Source of the DNA: Azospirillum fermentarium
GTDB lineage: Bacteria > Pseudomonadota > Alphaproteobacteria > Azospirillales > Azospirillaceae
Assembly: GCF_025961205.1 (NCBI RefSeq)
Contig: NZ_JAOQNH010000001.1
Location: 3,000,001 to 3,064,000, forward strand
Direction: 5' to 3'
DNA: 64,000 bases
The notes beneath the pieces were generated by a model, which did no database searches, was not told the origin of the DNA, and was given only the letters and a program-made list of their open reading frames with translations. Of this stretch, positions 10,718-24,346 are shown one piece after another. The stretch's first letter is position 1, and each line of letters starts with the position of its first letter. The position numbers were made by a program, and so were the translations under genes.

Positions 10718-10742
10718 CCCCTCTCCCCGGTGGGGAGAGGGG
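10718..10742. repeat. Palindrome CCCCTCTCCCC/GGGGAGAGGGG (third copy of a family)
   Basis: 11-bp perfect arms (10718-10728 and 10732-10742) around a GGT loop, between xdhA and the next gene. The same palindrome forms both ends of the element at 52078-52254. It can fold as a very stable hairpin on either strand. Confidence 0.7.
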
Positions 10743-10756
10743 GAAGAACGGGGATT

Positions 10757-11116
10757 TTACGCCCCCACCATCCGTTCCAGCGCGGCGACGGCGTTGCGGG
10801 CCAGCGGCAGCGTGTGGTCGCGGGGGCCGCCGCCGGGACCGTGGGCGATCCGGTCCACCACATGGTGCAAGGCCCGGATGACGCCGGTCAGCGTCGTCGG
10901 CTCCGTCCGCCGCAGCAGCGCACTGGTCTCGTCCCAGGTCAGCGCCGCCACCCGGTCCCGCAAATCGTCGTCATCGGGAGACAGGGTCTTCCACCCCGCC
11001 ACCTGACGCTCCATCACGTCCAGCAGCACCGTCACCGGGTCGGCGTTCCGGGAATCGGCGGTTTGGGAATTTTGCACGCGCAGGGGTGTGCCTGTGGTAT
11101 CCACCACATTAGCCAT
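10757..11116 (-). CDS. Hypothetical protein
   Basis: 119 aa, no family recognised. The sequence is soluble and acidic in the middle (SPDDDDLRDRVAAL) with predicted helices, including TTLTGVIRALHHVVDRIAHG and a hydrophobic C-terminal helix (LARNAVAALERMV). No signal peptide or membrane segment. It is supported by a good ribosome site (AAGGAG, 7 nt before ATG) and an unusual upstream leader with a 14-bp hairpin. It lies between xdhA and the rpoD terminator. Confidence 0.6.
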   Translation of the reverse strand: MANVVDTTGTPLRVQNSQTADSRNADPVTVLLDVMERQVAGWKTLSPDDDDLRDRVAALTWDETSALLRRTEPTTLTGVIRALHHVVDRIAHGPGGGPRDHTLPLARNAVAALERMVGA

Positions 11117-11150
11117 GAGTCGACTCCTTGGGTTAGTCGAGTTGTGGTCA

Positions 11151-11185
11151 GGCCGGGGCGGGTGTTGCTACCACCCGCCCCGGCC
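11151..11185 (-). promoter_or_regulatory. Leader hairpin upstream of the 119-aa gene
   Basis: Perfect 14-bp arms, GGCCGGGGCGGGTG (11151-11164) and CACCCGCCCCGGCC (11172-11185), with a 7-nt loop. It lies 34 nt upstream of the start at 11116, so in the mRNA it would be a very stable stem in the 5' untranslated region. No T-run follows, so it is more likely a stability or translation element than a terminator. Confidence 0.5.
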
Positions 11186-11269
11186 GTCCTGAAAGGCTGA
11201 ATCAAAGGACGGCGCTTGTCAATCGCAGACGTCGCCGCACCAAAAGCCCCTGAATACTCGGATATACAC

Positions 11270-11304
11270 AAAAGCCCCCTCTTCCGGCAGGAAGAGAGGG
11301 CTTC
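11270..11304 (-). terminator. Rho-independent terminator of rpoD
   Basis: Read on the minus strand, a stem of about 13 bp (AAGCCCTCTCTTCC with GGAAGAGGGGGCTT, one mismatch, TGCC loop) is followed by TTTTGTGT. It starts about 25 nt beyond the rpoD stop. Confidence 0.85.
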
Positions 11305-11328
11305 GTGACTGGTGCCTGTGCTTTACGC

Positions 11329-13302
<1,974 letters not shown>

Positions 13303-13463
13303 GCGACTGCTGCCCCCGCATTACCCCAGAGAAAAAACGAGAATGAACGAAACCGTGTTACGGCACGCTTCCGCCTATCCCGTCGGCTGGTTCCGATCCA
13401 TCATGAACACCCTGGCTTCGCCATTGGTTATAACAACCCCGCCCTGCCAACGTTCCGTCATTC

Positions 13464-15389
13464 CTACAACGCCCCGTCGTCAAGGTCGGAATCGTCCGCG
13501 ATTCCCATTCCGGTCCTGATGACCTCCTGCTGCAGCGCGACGACACGGGCAAGAGCTTCCTCACTGTTCTCGCGAGCCAAGATCTCTTGCGCCTCTCTCA
13601 ATTCGGCACGCACCTGACGGTGATGCACATGACGCCACGTCGGCCACCATCCCTGCAACGCTTCCTGCGGAGAAGCGTCGGGCTGAGCGAACCGTCCGTG
13701 GTCATAGGTCGTCCTGCTGAGCAACGACGCCAAAATGGTATCGAAGCCGGCCGATGACAAATGGCTATGGAGCGCGTCCGCGTCAAGCCTCGAGTCGCCT
13801 TCCGGCAGGGACGACAGGGTTGCGATCAGCGTTTGCCGTAGATCTTCCAGCGGACCGGCCGGGAAAACCACCATGCCGAGGTGTTCCCCTACCGTATCGA
13901 ACAGGTCGGGATGATTGATAACCGCCGCCAGCAGCAGCCGTTCCCGTGTGTTCTCCAGCGTCAGGCGGCGCGGCGGGGTGCGCCGGTGGCCCTGGGGGGC
14001 CGATGTGCGGGCACCGGCCAGCCCCGGCGTGTGCCGCCGGGGTACCCGATTCGCACCCCATCCCCCCCCGTTCGCCCCGACTCGGGAATCGCCGGAGCGG
14101 AACCGCGGCGGCGGCGCGAAGGCCGCATCCAGCCGGCGGCGGATCTCACTTCGGTAATAGGCCTGGACGTCGCGGTGGGCGATCTGGCCCACCCGGTCCT
14201 CCAGCGCCGCCTTGACCGCGGCCTTGGCCTCGGGCGTGTCGGCACGGCGGTTCTCGGTCTCCATCTGCCACAGGGCGTCGATCAGGTGGATGGCCTGTTG
14301 CAGCAGCGGCTGGATCGCCTTGGGGCCATGGGTGCGGATCAGGCTGTCGGGATCCTCCCCTTCGGGCAGGAAGGCGACGCGGGCCGAATGGCCGGGGGCC
14401 AGATGGGGCAGGATGCGCTCCACCGCCCGCCACGCCGCCCGCCGCCCGGCGTTGTCGCCGTCGAAGCACAGGACCGGCTCCTTCACCTCGCCGGGGATCA
14501 GCTTCCACAGCTCCTGCACCTGGGTTTCGGTGAGCGCGGTGCCCAGCGGGGCCACCGCCCCCTCGTATCCCGCCCGCACCAGGGCGATGACGTCCATGTA
14601 CCCCTCGGCCACCAGCACCGGCTGGCCGTCGGAGGCGGCCTGGCGCGCCCGCGACATGCCGTAGAGCAGCGATCCCTTGTGGAACAGCGGCGTGTCGGAT
14701 GAGTTGACGTATTTCGGCCCGTCGCCCTCCAGGATGCGCCCGCCGAACGCCACCACCTGCCCCCGCCGGTCGGTGACGGGGAACATCACCCGGTTGCGGA
14801 AGAAGGCGTAGGGACTGCGCCCGTCCTCGGGCTGGCGCAGCAGGGCGGCGGTCAGCATGTCGTCGTCGCTGTAGCCCAGCCCCAGCAGGTGCCGCCGCAT
14901 GGCCCCCGAGTCCGCCGGCGCGAAGCCCAGGCGGAAGCGGGCCATGGCCTCGCCGTCTAGCCCGCGGCGGAGCAGGTAATCCATGCCCGCCCGCCCGGCG
15001 GGTCCGCGGAGCTGCTGTTCGAACCAGCGGCAGCTTTCCTCCATCAGGTCGTGGAGGGTCTTGCGCCGTTCGTACTTGCGCCGGTCTTCCTCGGTCGGGC
15101 GCGGCACCTGCAGCCCGGCCTCCCCCGCCAGGGCCTCGACCGCCTCGGGAAAGGCCAGATTGTCGTGGCGCATCACGAAACCGATGATGTCGCCGTGGGC
15201 CCCGCAACCGAAGCAATGAAAAAAGCCCTTCTGGTCGTTCACATAGAACGATGGGGTCTTTTCATGATGAAACGGGCACGGGGCCTTGTATTCCCGCCCG
15301 GCGCGGATCAGCCGCATCCGTTTGCCCACCACCGCCGACAGGGCGAGGCGGGCACGCAATTCTTCCAGGAACTGCGGCGGGAAGGCCAT
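13464..15389 (-). CDS. dnaG: DNA primase
   Basis: 641 aa. Makes RNA primers at the replication fork. The N-terminal CHC2 zinc finger has C38, H41, C59 and C62. The catalytic TOPRIM domain has LVAEGYMDVIALVRAGY and CFDGDNAGRRAAWRAVERI. The C-terminal helicase (DnaB)-interaction domain follows a Pro/Arg/Gly-rich linker (about 440-480) that is unusually long and basic. Start at MAFPPQFLEELRARL. It begins 28 nt after yqeY ends and is followed 161 nt later by rpoD, an intergenic space that could hold an rpoD promoter. Confidence 0.97.
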   Translation of the reverse strand: MAFPPQFLEELRARLALSAVVGKRMRLIRAGREYKAPCPFHHEKTPSFYVNDQKGFFHCFGCGAHGDIIGFVMRHDNLAFPEAVEALAGEAGLQVPRPTEEDRRKYERRKTLHDLMEESCRWFEQQLRGPAGRAGMDYLLRRGLDGEAMARFRLGFAPADSGAMRRHLLGLGYSDDDMLTAALLRQPEDGRSPYAFFRNRVMFPVTDRRGQVVAFGGRILEGDGPKYVNSSDTPLFHKGSLLYGMSRARQAASDGQPVLVAEGYMDVIALVRAGYEGAVAPLGTALTETQVQELWKLIPGEVKEPVLCFDGDNAGRRAAWRAVERILPHLAPGHSARVAFLPEGEDPDSLIRTHGPKAIQPLLQQAIHLIDALWQMETENRRADTPEAKAAVKAALEDRVGQIAHRDVQAYYRSEIRRRLDAAFAPPPRFRSGDSRVGANGGGWGANRVPRRHTPGLAGARTSAPQGHRRTPPRRLTLENTRERLLLAAVINHPDLFDTVGEHLGMVVFPAGPLEDLRQTLIATLSSLPEGDSRLDADALHSHLSSAGFDTILASLLSRTTYDHGRFAQPDASPQEALQGWWPTWRHVHHRQVRAELREAQEILARENSEEALARVVALQQEVIRTGMGIADDSDLDDGAL

Positions 15390-15417
15390 AGGGCTCTTTT
15401 CTACCGGTTACCCGGCG

Positions 15418-15879
15418 TCACGAGGACGCCAGAACCTGCTTCACGATGCCGCTCACCTTGGTGAAGTCCATGCGTCCGGCGTAGCGGGCGCGCAGTTCGG
15501 CCATGGTCCGGCCCATGTCCTTGATGCTGGCGGCGCCGATCTCGGCGATCACCGCGTCGATGGCCTGCTTGGTCTCGCCGTCGGTGAGCTGTTTGGGCAG
15601 GAAGCCCTCGATCACCGCGATTTCCTCGCGTTCCTGCTCGGCCAGTTCGCAGCGCCCGCCCTGCTCGTACATCGTGATCGATTCCTGGCGCTGCTTGATC
15701 ATGGTCTGGAGCATCGACAGGATTTCGGTTTCGTCGATCCCGTCCATCACCCCGCGCGAGCGGGCGGCGATGTCGCGATCCTTCAGCGCGGCCAGGATCA
15801 GCCGCACGGTGGACACCGTGCGCTGGTCCTTGGCCTTCATGGCTTCCTTCAGCGACTCGTTCAACCGGGTTCGCAGCAT
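15418..15879 (-). CDS. yqeY: GatB/YqeY domain protein
   Basis: 153 aa. The YqeY family resembles the C-terminal tRNA-binding domain of GatB, and its gene classically precedes dnaG. Motifs: MLRTRLNESLKEAMKAKD, VRLILAALKDRDI, EREEIAVIEGFLPKQLT and TMAELRARYAGRMDF. The start at 15879 is supported by AAGGAA 7 nt upstream; a further upstream in-frame ATG lacks homology. The precise role (a tRNA-dependent amidotransferase-like activity or a translation accessory) is not settled for the family. First gene of the yqeY-dnaG-rpoD operon. Confidence 0.93.
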   Translation of the reverse strand: MLRTRLNESLKEAMKAKDQRTVSTVRLILAALKDRDIAARSRGVMDGIDETEILSMLQTMIKQRQESITMYEQGGRCELAEQEREEIAVIEGFLPKQLTDGETKQAIDAVIAEIGAASIKDMGRTMAELRARYAGRMDFTKVSGIVKQVLASS

Positions 15880-16218
15880 CGCAAGGTTCCTTAAAAACAG
15901 CGTTGTTGGGCCGATGGGCCGGCCCGGCCCCCGTTTCCGGGACACCAATCATGCGGGAAACACCTAACGAATTGATATCGGACTTCTCAAGCCCCTTTCC
16001 AGTGGCGGGGCATCGGGCCTGCCCCCCGCGGGGCTTGCGCTGGCAGAGCGGCCCGGCCATTCCCATATCGGACTTGACCGGACGGGTGGGGCTGTCTATT
16101 CGATGGCGGCTCGTCCGCTGGCCTCGTCAACGGGCGGGTCTCGCCGCGCCCGGCCCCCGCGGACGAGCCGCATGTTTCCTACGCCGCCCGCCAGCGGCCG
16201 ATGCTAAGGTCTGACCCG
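15880..16218. promoter_or_regulatory. Divergent yqeY/carA control region (339 bp)
   Basis: A sigma70-like carA promoter is visible: TTGACC (16075-16080), a 17-nt spacer, then TATTCG (16098-16103). About 6 nt downstream begins an 11-bp inverted repeat, GGCTCGTCCGC (16109-16119) and GCGGACGAGCC (16159-16169), which would fold in the carA leader. ATATCGGACTT occurs twice in direct orientation, near 15975 and 16066. The yqeY promoter must lie nearer 15900-15980. No gene called here. Confidence 0.5.
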
Positions 16219-17385
<1,167 letters not shown>

Positions 17386-17395
17386 TGTGAGAGGC

Positions 17396-17431
17396 AAAGG
17401 GCCGGGCGGGCGTTCTCCCCCGGCCTTTTTT
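17396..17431 (+). terminator. Rho-independent terminator of carA
   Basis: AAAGGGCCGGG pairs with the complementary part ending CCCCGGCC, followed by six T residues. It starts 11 nt past the carA stop and separates carA from the kinase gene. Confidence 0.85.
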
Positions 17432-17511
17432 CCAGTGCGTTTTCCCCGACAACCGTTCGAGATCCGCGGGTGCAGCCGACGACACCGCCGCCGCCAGCCC
17501 AGGAAACCCGG

Positions 17512-20566
<3,055 letters not shown>

Positions 20567-20592
<26 letters not shown>

Positions 20593-20992
20593 TCTCCACC
20601 CCGGCCAGCGCCTTGGACACCGGGCAGATCTCCTTGGTTTCGGCGGCGATCTTCTGGAACGCCGCATCGTCGATGCCCGGCACCGCCGCTTCCGTGTCCA
20701 GGTCGATGCGGGAAATGGCGACCACCCCGCCGGACGATCCGAAATGGACCCGCGCGGTGGTGGCGATGCTGGCCGGCGTGAACCCGGCCTTGCCCAGCCC
20801 GGCGGCCAGCGCCATGGAGAAGCAGCCGGCGTGGGCCGCCCCGATCAGTTCTTCCGGGTTGGTGCCGGCCCCGTCCTCGAACCGCGAGGGGTAGGAGTAC
20901 GGCCCTTCGAACGCGCCGCTGCCCAGGCGCATGGTGCCGCTGCCGTCCTTCAACGCGCCCGACCAACGTGCGGTGGATTCCCGTACGGCCAT
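20567..20992 (-). CDS. OsmC/Ohr-family thiol peroxidase
   Basis: 141 aa, full-length OsmC fold. The redox pair is C57 (AHAGCFSMAL) and C123 (KEICPVSKAL), used to reduce organic hydroperoxides in the cytoplasm. The sequence FEDGAGTNPEELIGAAHAGCF is closer to the OsmC subfamily than to Ohr. The start is preceded by AAGGGAGG. The stop lies inside the kinase gene (26-nt convergent overlap). Confidence 0.9.
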
Positions 20993-21084
20993 GGATGGTG
21001 CCTCCCTTCGGTGATCTGCCGGGGAACGATATCCCCGCGATTCAACCCTCGCCGCGCGTGCGCGGTTCCGCCCGCACCGATGAA

Positions 21085-21118
21085 AAAAGCCCCCTTCCCG
21101 AAGGAAGGGGGCTTTTCA
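21085..21118 (-). terminator. Rho-independent terminator of prpE
   Basis: Perfect inverted repeat AAAAGCCCCCTTCC ... GGAAGGGGGCTTTT around CGA (T-run on both strands, so it can stop transcription from either side). It starts about 30 nt past the prpE stop and also insulates osmC upstream. Confidence 0.88.
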
Positions 21119-21148
21119 CCAAAGGCCCGTCACGAGAGCCGGAAGGGA

Positions 21149-23074
21149 TCAGGCGGCGCCGTGGTGGTCCTTGGCGTAGCCCAGGCCCTGCAGCGCGTCG
21201 GCGATTTCCGACAGGATGGCCGGATCGTCGATGGTGGCGGGGGTCTTGTATTCCTGGTCGTCGGCGATCTTCTGCATGGTGCCGCGCAGGATCTTGCCCG
21301 AGCGGGTCTTGGGCAGACGCTCCACGACCACCGCGCGCTTGAAGTCGGCGACGGGGCCGATCTTTTCGCGCACCAGCGCCACCACTTCCTTGACGATATC
21401 CTCGTTGGAGCGGGTGACGCCGGCCTTGAGCACCAGCAGCCCCAGCGGCACCTGGCCCTTGAGCTGGTCGGCGACGCCGATCACCGCGCATTCCGCCACG
21501 TCGGGGTGGGAAGCCAGAACCTCCTCCATCCCGCCGGTGGACAGGCGGTGGCCGGCGACGTTGATGATGTCGTCGGTGCGGGCCATGATGTAGACGTAGC
21601 CGTCGTCATCGACGAAACCGGCATCCCCCGTCTGGTAATAGCCGGGATAATCGGTCATGTACGCCTTCACATAGCGCTCTTCCGCGTTCCACAGGGTGGG
21701 GAAGGTGCCGGGAGGCAGCGGCAGCTTGGCGCAGATGGCCCCGGTGTCGCCGCGCGGCACCTCCTGCTGCTCGGCGTTCAGGATGCGGATGTCCCAGCCG
21801 GGCATCGGGCGGGTGGCCGAGCCGTACTTGATGGGGAACAGATGGACGCCCAGCGGGTTGCCGGTGATGGCCCAGCCGGTTTCCGTCTGCCACCAATGGT
21901 CGATGACCGGAACGTTCAGCTTGTCCTCGGCCCAGTGCAGCGTGTCGGGGTCCGACCGCTCGCCGGCCAGGAACAGCGCGCGCAGGCACGACAGGTCGTA
22001 CTTGCCGATGAAGGTGCCGTTGGGGTCTTCGCGCTTGATGGCGCGGAACGCCGTCGGCGCGGTGAAGAGGGTGGAGACCTTGTGCTGCTGGATCACGCGC
22101 CAGAAGGTGCCGGCGTCGGGCGTGCCCACCGGCTTGCCTTCGAACATCAGCGTGGTGCAGCCGTGCAGCAGCGGGGCGTAGCAGATGTAGGAGTGGCCGA
22201 CCACCCAGCCCACGTCCGACGCCGCCCAGAACACCTCGCCCGGCTTCATGTCGTAGATGTTGCTCATCGTCCACTTCAGCGCCACCGCGTGGCCGCCGTT
22301 GTCGCGCACGACGCCCTTGGGCTGCCCCGTGGTGCCCGAGGTGTAGAGGATGTACAGCGGATCGGTGGCTTCCACCGGCACGCATTCCGCCGGCTCCACG
22401 CCTTCCTGCGCAGCAAACCATTCCACGTCGCGGCCGTCCACCAGGGTGGCGGTTTCCTGCGGACGCTGGAAGATGATGCAGGCCGAGGGCTTGTGGGACG
22501 ACAGCTCGATGGCGGAATCCAGCATCGGCTTGTACTTCACCACCCGGTTCGGCTCGATGCCGCAGGAGGCGGAGATGATGGCCTTGGGCTTGGCGTCGTC
22601 GATGCGGGTGGCCAGTTCGTTGGGGGCGAAGCCGCCGAACACCACCGAATGCACCGCCCCCAACCGCGCGCAGGCCAGCATGGCCATCACCGCCTGCGGG
22701 ATCATGGGCATGTAGACGATGACGCGGTCACCCTTTTCCACGCCGCGGGCGCGCAGGGCACCGGCCAGCCGGGCGACCTGATCCTTCAGCTCGGCATAAG
22801 TGATGGTCTGCACCACCCCGGTGACGGGGCTGTCGTAGATGATGGCCGCCTGATCGGCGCGGCCCTGTTCGACGTGGCGGTCAACGGCGTTGTAGCAGGT
22901 GTTGAGCACGCCGCCCTTGAACCAGCGGTAGAACGGGGGATTGGAGCCGTCCAGCACCGTATCCCAGCGCTTGAACCAAGTGATTTCCTCCGCCGCATCC
23001 CCCCAGAACCCCGCCGGGTCGGAGAGCGAACGGTCGTGCAACTGATCATAGGCGGCGGCTGACGTGGTGGTCAT
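21149..23074 (-). CDS. prpE: Propionyl-CoA synthetase (AMP-forming), PrpE-like
   Basis: 641 aa. Activates propionate (and often acetate) with ATP and CoA. The ACAS N-terminal region contains the PrpE/ACSS3-like WDTVLDGSNPPFYRWFKGG; the adenylation core has YTSGTTGQPKGVVRDNGGH, DHWWQTETGWAI and the YYQTGDAG loop; the C-terminal domain has LPKTRSGKILRGTM, whose Lys is the usual site of acyl-lysine inactivation. The start at MTTTSAAAYDQL is chosen from homology and an AAGGGA. Upstream (23176-23183) is a TTTGCAAA site. The assignment to propionate rather than acetate rests on family resemblance. Confidence 0.85.
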   Translation of the reverse strand: MTTTSAAAYDQLHDRSLSDPAGFWGDAAEEITWFKRWDTVLDGSNPPFYRWFKGGVLNTCYNAVDRHVEQGRADQAAIIYDSPVTGVVQTITYAELKDQVARLAGALRARGVEKGDRVIVYMPMIPQAVMAMLACARLGAVHSVVFGGFAPNELATRIDDAKPKAIISASCGIEPNRVVKYKPMLDSAIELSSHKPSACIIFQRPQETATLVDGRDVEWFAAQEGVEPAECVPVEATDPLYILYTSGTTGQPKGVVRDNGGHAVALKWTMSNIYDMKPGEVFWAASDVGWVVGHSYICYAPLLHGCTTLMFEGKPVGTPDAGTFWRVIQQHKVSTLFTAPTAFRAIKREDPNGTFIGKYDLSCLRALFLAGERSDPDTLHWAEDKLNVPVIDHWWQTETGWAITGNPLGVHLFPIKYGSATRPMPGWDIRILNAEQQEVPRGDTGAICAKLPLPPGTFPTLWNAEERYVKAYMTDYPGYYQTGDAGFVDDDGYVYIMARTDDIINVAGHRLSTGGMEEVLASHPDVAECAVIGVADQLKGQVPLGLLVLKAGVTRSNEDIVKEVVALVREKIGPVADFKRAVVVERLPKTRSGKILRGTMQKIADDQEYKTPATIDDPAILSEIADALQGLGYAKDHHGAA

Positions 23075-23174
23075 GAGGGTGCGTCCCTTATGTTCTGATT
23101 GATGCGAATTCCTCCGCCCGCCGCGCAATGATCCGTCACGCGGCGGCAGGCCACTATGCGAGAAATCACCCTAA

Positions 23175-23193
23175 TTTTGCAAATGGCTTTGCA
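23175..23193. promoter_or_regulatory. TTTGCAAA motif upstream of prpE
   Basis: TTTTGCAAA (23175-23183), followed 4 nt later by TTTGCA (23188-23193), in the region between prpE and the MarR-GNAT gene. TTTGCAAA palindromes are reported operators of short-chain-fatty-acid regulators (RamB/ScfR type). The match is short, so this is a suggestion only. Confidence 0.3.
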
Positions 23194-23231
23194 GCTTCGC
23201 AGAGCCGAAGCGGCGGTTGGACGCGGCGGGG

Positions 23232-24206
23232 TCAGACGGGGCACGGGCGGCTGAAACACTGCTCCATCACCTCGGTCCCCCACTGCCCTCCCCGCCATTC
23301 GCGCTCCAGAACGAACCCCGCCTCCTCATAGAGCCGGCGCGCCGCGTCCAGCCCGCGGAAGGTCCACAGCCGCGTCGCGGCAAAGCCCTGGGCGTCGCAG
23401 AAGGCCATGGCGGCGCTCAGCAGCCGGCGCCCGGTTCCGCCGCCGCGGGCGCCGTCGTCCACAATGAACCAGCGCAGGTGGGCCACTCGGCCCCCCTGCG
23501 CGCCGTCCTGGTTCAGGTCTTCGCCGTCGATGGCAAGCGTGCCAATGATTTGCCCCTGGCGCACCGCCACCCACAGGCCGTTGCCCGCCCGGTCCAGCCG
23601 TGGCGTGAACGCGGCCATCCCGGCGGCCACCGTGCTTTCGAACACCGCCCCGAAACCGGCGGTGCGGGCGTAATAGCGGGCGTGCATCTCCACGCAGCGC
23701 CCGATCACCCCCGGCTGGTAGCCGCAGACGATCTCCGCACCCGGCGCCGCCACCGCCGGGACGCCCGCGCGGCTGGCCCGCAGCGCGGCGGCATAGGCGT
23801 TCAGCCCCTCCGCCACCGTGCCCCGGACGGCGGGCGGCAGCACGTCCATGGCCCGGCGCACCTGCGAACGGGCGAAGCGGTGGATGGCCTCCAGCGTTTC
23901 CCGGCCCCTGCCGGTCAGGGCCAGCGGCTTCACCCGTCCATCCCGGCCGCTGGCCCCTTCGGTCATCAGGCCGGCGGCCACCAGCTTGCGGACCAGCCGG
24001 CTGACGCTGGATTTTTCCAGGCGCAGAAGATCGCACAAGGCGGCGGCGGTCACCGCCTCCCCCTCCCCCACCGCGATCAGGGCATGGACGGAGGACGGGG
24101 AGAGACCGGTCCCCGCCAGGGTTTGCCCCATGAAGCCCAGTTCCCGCACCAGCCGGCGGGAGGCGGCGCGGATCACGTCGATGGCCATGTCATCGGTGGG
24201 CGCCAT
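23232..24206 (-). CDS. MarR-type regulator fused to a GNAT acetyltransferase
   Basis: 324 aa. The N-terminal winged-helix MarR domain (about 10-140; LTAAALCDLLRLEKSSVSRLVRKLVAAGLMTE, with GRDGRVKPLALTGRG as the wing) is joined to a C-terminal GNAT domain (about 160-310; IIGTLAIDGEDL, RWFIVDDGARGGGTGRRLLSAAMAF for acetyl-CoA binding, and ARRLYEEAGFVLEREW). Such fusions occur widely in proteobacteria; the small-molecule ligand and acetyl acceptor are unknown. The start at MAPTDDMAID is chosen because GGAGGG precedes it. It is divergent from the DmdB-like ligase and has a palindrome just upstream. Confidence 0.88.
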   Translation of the reverse strand: MAPTDDMAIDVIRAASRRLVRELGFMGQTLAGTGLSPSSVHALIAVGEGEAVTAAALCDLLRLEKSSVSRLVRKLVAAGLMTEGASGRDGRVKPLALTGRGRETLEAIHRFARSQVRRAMDVLPPAVRGTVAEGLNAYAAALRASRAGVPAVAAPGAEIVCGYQPGVIGRCVEMHARYYARTAGFGAVFESTVAAGMAAFTPRLDRAGNGLWVAVRQGQIIGTLAIDGEDLNQDGAQGGRVAHLRWFIVDDGARGGGTGRRLLSAAMAFCDAQGFAATRLWTFRGLDAARRLYEEAGFVLEREWRGGQWGTEVMEQCFSRPCPV

Positions 24207-24221
24207 CTCACCCTCCATATG

Positions 24222-24236
24222 GTTGCATAATACAAC
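24222..24236. promoter_or_regulatory. Palindromic operator candidate of the MarR-GNAT gene
   Basis: GTTGCATAATACAAC: the halves GTTG and CAAC are exact and the full dyad has one mismatch. It starts 16 nt upstream of the MarR-GNAT ATG and 111 nt from the divergent ligase start, the usual place for a MarR autoregulatory site. Confidence 0.5.
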
Positions 24237-24346
24237 TATAACCCCGCAGTCACGGTTTCGGGAACCCCTTCCTTTTGGCCGGTCCCGCGGCCGTGCCGGG
24301 CCATGGTACAGTCGCGGCAAAATCAAACCGGGGAGAGAGAAACGCC

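Noticed and set aside
11032-11271. 79-codon open frame over the leader of the 119-aa gene
   Set aside because: It includes the perfect hairpin and opposes no known motif; better explained as leader.
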